Source: CAYNFH01 sp964396385
GTDB lineage: Bacteria; Armatimonadota; Chthonomonadetes; Chthonomonadales; CAJBBX01
Assembly: GCA_964396385.1 (NCBI GenBank)
Contig: CAYNFH010000241.1
Coordinates: 1 to 9,295 of the forward strand
Direction of reading: 5' to 3'
DNA length: 9,295 nucleotides
This document shows, in pieces, positions 6,972 to 9,295 of the stretch. A program made the position numbers and the translations under genes. Numbering within the stretch: position 1 is the first letter of the stretch; each line of letters starts with the position of its first letter. The notes below the pieces were generated by a model. It saw nothing but the letters and a program-made list of their open reading frames with translations. It did no database searches and had not been told where the DNA came from.

Positions 6972-6991
6972 TCACCGGCCATCTCCCTCAA
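6972..6991. repeat. Direct repeat, copy 2 (end of FHA gene)
   Basis: Partner of 6904-6923, with 18 of 20 positions identical and 48 bp between the copies. It covers the final codons of the FHA gene (EGDGR and TGA). Confidence 0.8.
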
Positions 6992-8231
6992 AGCGGAGCG
7001 TCACTGAGCCGAGGCCGATGCGGTCGCCGTCCTGCAGCGGACTGGGGGTACCCGTAGGGATGGGTCTGCCGTTCAACAGCGTCAGGGCATTGGGATCCAG
7101 CGCCTCCGCCGTAAACGGATCCCCGCGGCGCACCCGCACGTGGCGCGTAGCAACGGACCGTTCCGGCAGCACGATGTCGTTGGTGGTCCCACGGCCGATG
7201 AGCGTGTCTGAGGCGAGGATGAATTCGTCCAGGTCTCGCTCGCCGTCGGTCAGAACCAGCCGCGCCGGGCGGGGACGGGTTCCGGGCGCCCTTAGCGCTC
7301 TGCCGGCCCCACCGGCTCCTAGTTCTGGGGTTTCCGTCCCCGCCCCCCCCAATGCTGGGGGAGCTTCTCGCCAGTCGGACGGGTCGGACTCCTGCCGGAA
7401 GATTATGCGCGTGGCGCCGATGAGGATCTCGTCGCCGGAGCTCAGCGTGCGGTTGTCGATGCGGCGGCCGTTGACCCGTGTGCCGTTGGTCGTGTCGATG
7501 TCGTACAGCGTGAAGCGGCCGTCGGAATCCAGCTCGATGCGAGCGTGGCGCCGGGACACCAGGCCGTCCTCCTCCAGCACCAGGTCGTTTCCAGCGCGGG
7601 CGCTGCGCCCGATGGAGAGCGCGCCCCGGGCAATAGGCACCTCATAGGCCCGCTTGCCGGGCGGGTGAACCTCCAACCGTGCCGAAGCGACCGCCGGCAC
7701 CGTGCCGGGCTCGGATTCGCCGACCTCGTAGACGGTGGCGAGCTCCTCGGGACCGGTGTTCAGGTGTTCAGGTGTTCGGGTGTTCAGGCGTTCGGGAGAT
7801 TGGACATTAGGCATCTCCGCGGGGGGAGGGACGGGTTTCTCGGCGGCGAGCTTGGAATCGTAGCGGCAGCGTACGCGGACCTTCTCCCTCCGTCTGCCGT
7901 CCTCCTCCGGCTCGACCTCCTTGATGGTGAAGTCCAGCCCGCCGCGGATGTGGTAGTGGTTCTGCTGGCAGTACCGGCGGATGGCCGTCTCCAGCTCGTC
8001 CCGGTCCAGAAAGGAGAGGAGGTACTCCTTCTCCTCTGCGTCGTCCACCGCGATCTCCAGGATGTACTGGTTCGGCACGTAGATCCGGTTGTCGAAGCCC
8101 TCCTTTCGGTGCTCCTCCAGCGCGACCAGGATCTTGCGCAGGATGTCCTTGGGCCGCACGTCGTCGCTGCCGCCGAAGAGCCCCTCGTACCAGCTGCCAA
8201 AAGATCGGTTTATCTTCTCAAACAGCTCCAT
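6972..8231 (-). CDS. FhaA-like protein: DUF3662-type N-terminus plus two FHA domains
   Basis: 419 residues. The N-terminal domain (about 1-125), including DDVRPKDILRKILVALEEH and YVPNQYILEIAVD, matches the DUF3662 domain at the start of actinobacterial FhaA. FHA1 (about 200-278) has all usual phosphothreonine-binding residues: G208-R209, S226 and H229 in VSRRHA, and N249-G250 in TTNGTRVNG. FHA2 (about 340-415) keeps G346-R347 and H364, but has A361 and A382 at the aligned Ser and Asn positions, so binding may be weak or lost. A single C-terminal FHA domain is the usual layout. FHA2, with LVLTDG and TLIGR followed by ATRH, resembles the FHA domain of FhaB. It probably docks phosphorylated kinase or its targets in the cytoplasm. 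The linkers (about 126-199 and 281-325) contain repeat-derived DNA. The ATG at 8229-8231 has only a weak AGAGAA upstream, but the family N-terminus begins here. Confidence 0.93.
   Translation of the reverse strand: MELFEKINRSFGSWYEGLFGGSDDVRPKDILRKILVALEEHRKEGFDNRIYVPNQYILEIAVDDAEEKEYLLSFLDRDELETAIRRYCQQNHYHIRGGLDFTIKEVEPEEDGRRREKVRVRCRYDSKLAAEKPVPPPAEMPNVQSPERLNTRTPEHLNTGPEELATVYEVGESEPGTVPAVASARLEVHPPGKRAYEVPIARGALSIGRSARAGNDLVLEEDGLVSRRHARIELDSDGRFTLYDIDTTNGTRVNGRRIDNRTLSSGDEILIGATRIIFRQESDPSDWREAPPALGGAGTETPELGAGGAGRALRAPGTRPRPARLVLTDGERDLDEFILASDTLIGRGTTNDIVLPERSVATRHVRVRRGDPFTAEALDPNALTLLNGRPIPTGTPSPLQDGDRIGLGSVTLRFEGDGR
7327..7361. repeat. GC-rich double hairpin element inside the FHA1-FHA2 linker
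   Basis: Two adjacent inverted repeats: CCCCCA (7346-7351), a 4-nt loop, TGGGGG (7356-7361); and GGGG (7327-7330), a 7-nt loop, CCCC (7338-7341). The stems are perfect but short. They encode residues about 291-302 (PPALGGAGTE), between the two FHA domains. The look is that of a mobile or dispersed intergenic palindrome that has entered a reading frame, which is inference. Confidence 0.55.
7755..7794. repeat. Octamer tandem repeat array inside the FHA gene (5 units)
   Basis: Five 8-bp units, plus-strand consensus GGTGTTCA (units 1, 2 and 4 exact, units 3 and 5 with one or more changes). It encodes residues about 146-159 (PERLNTRTPEHLNT) in the linker between the DUF3662-type domain and FHA1. 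A period of 8 shifts reading frame each unit, so this is a repeat at DNA level and not at peptide level. The same octamer in reverse orientation occurs at 8309-8340. Confidence 0.85.
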
Positions 8232-8308
8232 GGTTCTCTATTCTACCGGACGGCAGAGCACGAATTCCGGTATACAAGCGACCGCCACTGGTCCGAGTTC
8301 GGATGCGC

Positions 8309-8340
8309 CGAACACCTGAACGACTGAACACCTGAACACC
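8309..8340. repeat. Octamer tandem repeat array, inverted relative to 7755-7794 (4 units)
   Basis: Four 8-bp units, plus-strand consensus TGAACACC, the reverse complement of the GGTGTTCA unit in the FHA gene. The last two units are exact. The array begins 5 bp beyond the metalloprotease stop codon, in the gap before the FHA gene. Confidence 0.85.
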
Positions 8341-8345
8341 CGCCC

Positions 8346-9077
8346 CTACCGCTCCCGCCAGTAGGCCCTGAGCGACGCGCCGAGGATAAGAACGGCCATA
8401 ATAGCCCACAACCCCGCCCAGAACCACGGCGTGAGGCCGTATGCCTGCGCCATGAACTTGGCGTCGTTATCCGCCGACGTATAGGTGGTGAGCAGCAGGA
8501 GGGTGCGCAGGTCGTAGATAGCGTTGAGACAGAGCTGCACGGCCAGGAAGCTGGTGACGAACTGCGCCACCTGCTCCGGCAGGAACCTCGCGCCCAGGAG
8601 GAGCAGCCCTCCGACCACCAGTCCGGCCAGGAATCCGAAATTGCCGCCTGCGATCCCAAGGGGGTGGATCCATAGCGCTGTGATGCCGAGCACCACGGCG
8701 GCCATCAAACCTAGCCCACGCCTACCGTACCGCGCGCGCCGCCCCAGATGGAGCGTCACGGCACCGAAGGTCGTCGCGCCCAGGTAGCCGGCCATCAAGA
8801 TGAGCCACGGAACCCCGCCCAGCGACTGCGTGAGCCCGCTGGCGCCCGGCGAGATGCCGATTCCGACCACCGCCCCACCCGTGAGCAGCGTCATCAGGGC
8901 GTGTCCACCCTCGTGGATGATGGTGGTGAACAGCCGGATAGGATAGGTGGCCAGCTCCGCGCCCGGCACGAAGTAGAGCACCAACGAGGCCGCCGTGGCC
9001 GCCGCCAGGAGCCGCCTGGCGTTGTGGGGTGGACCACCCGTACCGGATCCGCGCCGGGCCGGAATCCTTGCGTTCAT
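8346..9077 (-). CDS. Integral-membrane M50B-like zinc metalloprotease
   Basis: 243 residues, mostly hydrophobic, with about six membrane segments. The zinc and catalytic motif H55-E56-G57-G58-H59 (FTTIIHEGGHALMTL) lies in an early helix, as in the Peptidase_M50B-like family (PF13398). A later D189 in CLNAIYDLRTLL is a candidate third metal ligand. The basic, Pro-rich N-terminus (1-22) is probably cytoplasmic. The start is ATG at 9075-9077. A GAGG lies only 2 nt upstream, so the ribosome site is unconvincing, but no better in-frame start precedes the first helix. It lies upstream of the phospho-signalling genes with a 114-nt gap, so it may be separately transcribed. Members of this family are poorly characterised, and processing of a regulator by this protein is possible but unproven. 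There is no PDZ domain, unlike RseP-type site-2 proteases. Confidence 0.88.
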   Translation of the reverse strand: MNARIPARRGSGTGGPPHNARRLLAAATAASLVLYFVPGAELATYPIRLFTTIIHEGGHALMTLLTGGAVVGIGISPGASGLTQSLGGVPWLILMAGYLGATTFGAVTLHLGRRARYGRRGLGLMAAVVLGITALWIHPLGIAGGNFGFLAGLVVGGLLLLGARFLPEQVAQFVTSFLAVQLCLNAIYDLRTLLLLTTYTSADNDAKFMAQAYGLTPWFWAGLWAIMAVLILGASLRAYWRER

Positions 9078-9092
9078 ACCTCGCTATACGGG

Positions 9093-9120
9093 GATATCGG
9101 GTGCCAGGTTTTATTCTCAA
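9093..9120 (-). promoter_or_regulatory. Weak promoter candidate upstream of the metalloprotease
   Basis: On the minus strand TTGAGA (9115-9120) is followed after 16 nt by GATATC (9093-9098); a TATAGC lies slightly further downstream. The -35 box is good and the -10 boxes are poor. The location in a locally AT-richer patch before the gene is suitable. Confidence 0.25.
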
Positions 9121-9295
9121 TACCCAGCGCGGGACATGCGGGCGTCGCGGGTCGCGGCAGGAGCAGAGCTGCGTTCATGCGAATATGACGATGCAGGGCG
9201 TTTGGCCCGTTTGGGAGCGTAGAGGGCCATCACCATCGGAATGGAGACTCTGCAGTGGCGGGCTGCTACGGGGATGTCCAATGCGGAGAGGAGAT
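9117..9295 (-). CDS. Possible C-terminal end of an unrecognised gene entering from the right edge
   Basis: A minus-strand frame is open from the right edge to TGA at 9117-9119 (59 codons, including ALDIPVAARHCRVSIPMVMA). Its third-position GC looks only moderately high, and other frames are open over parts of the same stretch, so coding is unproven. No family is recognised. If it is real, it ends 39 nt before the metalloprotease. On the plus strand the last bases (GGAGAGGAGAT) could equally be a ribosome site for a gene starting beyond the window. Confidence 0.25.
   Translation of the reverse strand, partial: LLSALDIPVAARHCRVSIPMVMALYAPKRAKRPASSYSHERSSAPAATRDARMSRAGY

Noticed and set aside
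6908..6991. Upstream extension of the small membrane protein to 60 residues (ATG at 6989-6991)
   Set aside because: The extension overlaps the FHA gene end and translates the heptamer array; the GTG at 6905-6907 has a well-spaced AGGGAG.
7327..7361. Intrinsic terminator
   Set aside because: The hairpins lie within a coding region and no T-run follows on either strand.
8232..8300. Promoter for the FHA gene (TAGAAT near the start codon)
   Set aside because: No -35 box at suitable spacing could be found; the -10-like hexamer alone is too weak.
8995..9222. Plus-strand frames opposite and beyond the metalloprotease start
   Set aside because: They overlap the start of a well-supported minus-strand gene and have no family resemblance.

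Overview
The window is high-GC bacterial chromosomal DNA. Every well-supported gene lies on the minus strand, so transcription runs from right to left. A run of ten Ns at 263-272 shows it comes from a draft scaffold. The content is an FhaA-type protein, a PP2C phosphatase, a Hanks-type Ser/Thr kinase, a HEAT-repeat protein and an ECF sigma/anti-sigma pair, with N-terminal membrane anchors and GTG starts. This points to a high-GC, signalling-rich phylum such as Armatimonadota or Chloroflexota, or a relative of the Actinomycetota. That placement is inference from gene content; no marker gene is present.

Layout in transcription order (right to left):
(1) 9078-9295: no firm gene. An uncertain reading frame enters from the right edge, and a weak promoter candidate lies before the next gene.
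(2) 8346-9077: integral-membrane M50B-like metalloprotease (HEGGH).
(3) 6972-8231: FhaA-like protein with a DUF3662-type N-terminus and two FHA domains.
(4) 6809-6907: tiny one-helix membrane protein that resembles the N-terminus of FhaB.
(5) 5359-6789: PP2C phosphatase with a membrane helix and C-terminal NHL-like repeats.
(6) 3648-5372: Ser/Thr kinase with a beta-rich domain and about five C-terminal membrane helices. It overlaps the phosphatase by 14 nt.
(7) 2094-3572: membrane-anchored HEAT-repeat protein.
(8) 1446-2003: ECF sigma factor.
(9) left edge to 1449: its membrane-bound zinc-finger anti-sigma factor, joined to it by an ATGA stop/start overlap, interrupted by the N gap and cut by the window edge.

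How the genes may work together: items 3-6 form a phosphorylation module. The kinase writes Ser/Thr phosphorylation, the PP2C erases it and the FHA protein reads it. The order fhaA - fhaB-like piece - phosphatase - kinase matches the actinobacterial fhaA-fhaB-pstP-(rodA-pbpA)-pknA-pknB locus with rodA and pbpA absent. The HEAT protein could be a membrane scaffold. The ECF/anti-sigma pair is the adjacent transcriptional output or a neighbouring independent unit.

Most unusual points: fhaB appears to be split, with its FHA domain fused to the FhaA-like protein and its transmembrane start left as a separate mini-gene. The NHL sensor-like region sits on the phosphatase rather than the kinase. Several arrays of 7- or 8-bp degenerate tandem repeats and a hairpin element fill intergenic gaps, and some have become interdomain linkers inside the FHA gene.
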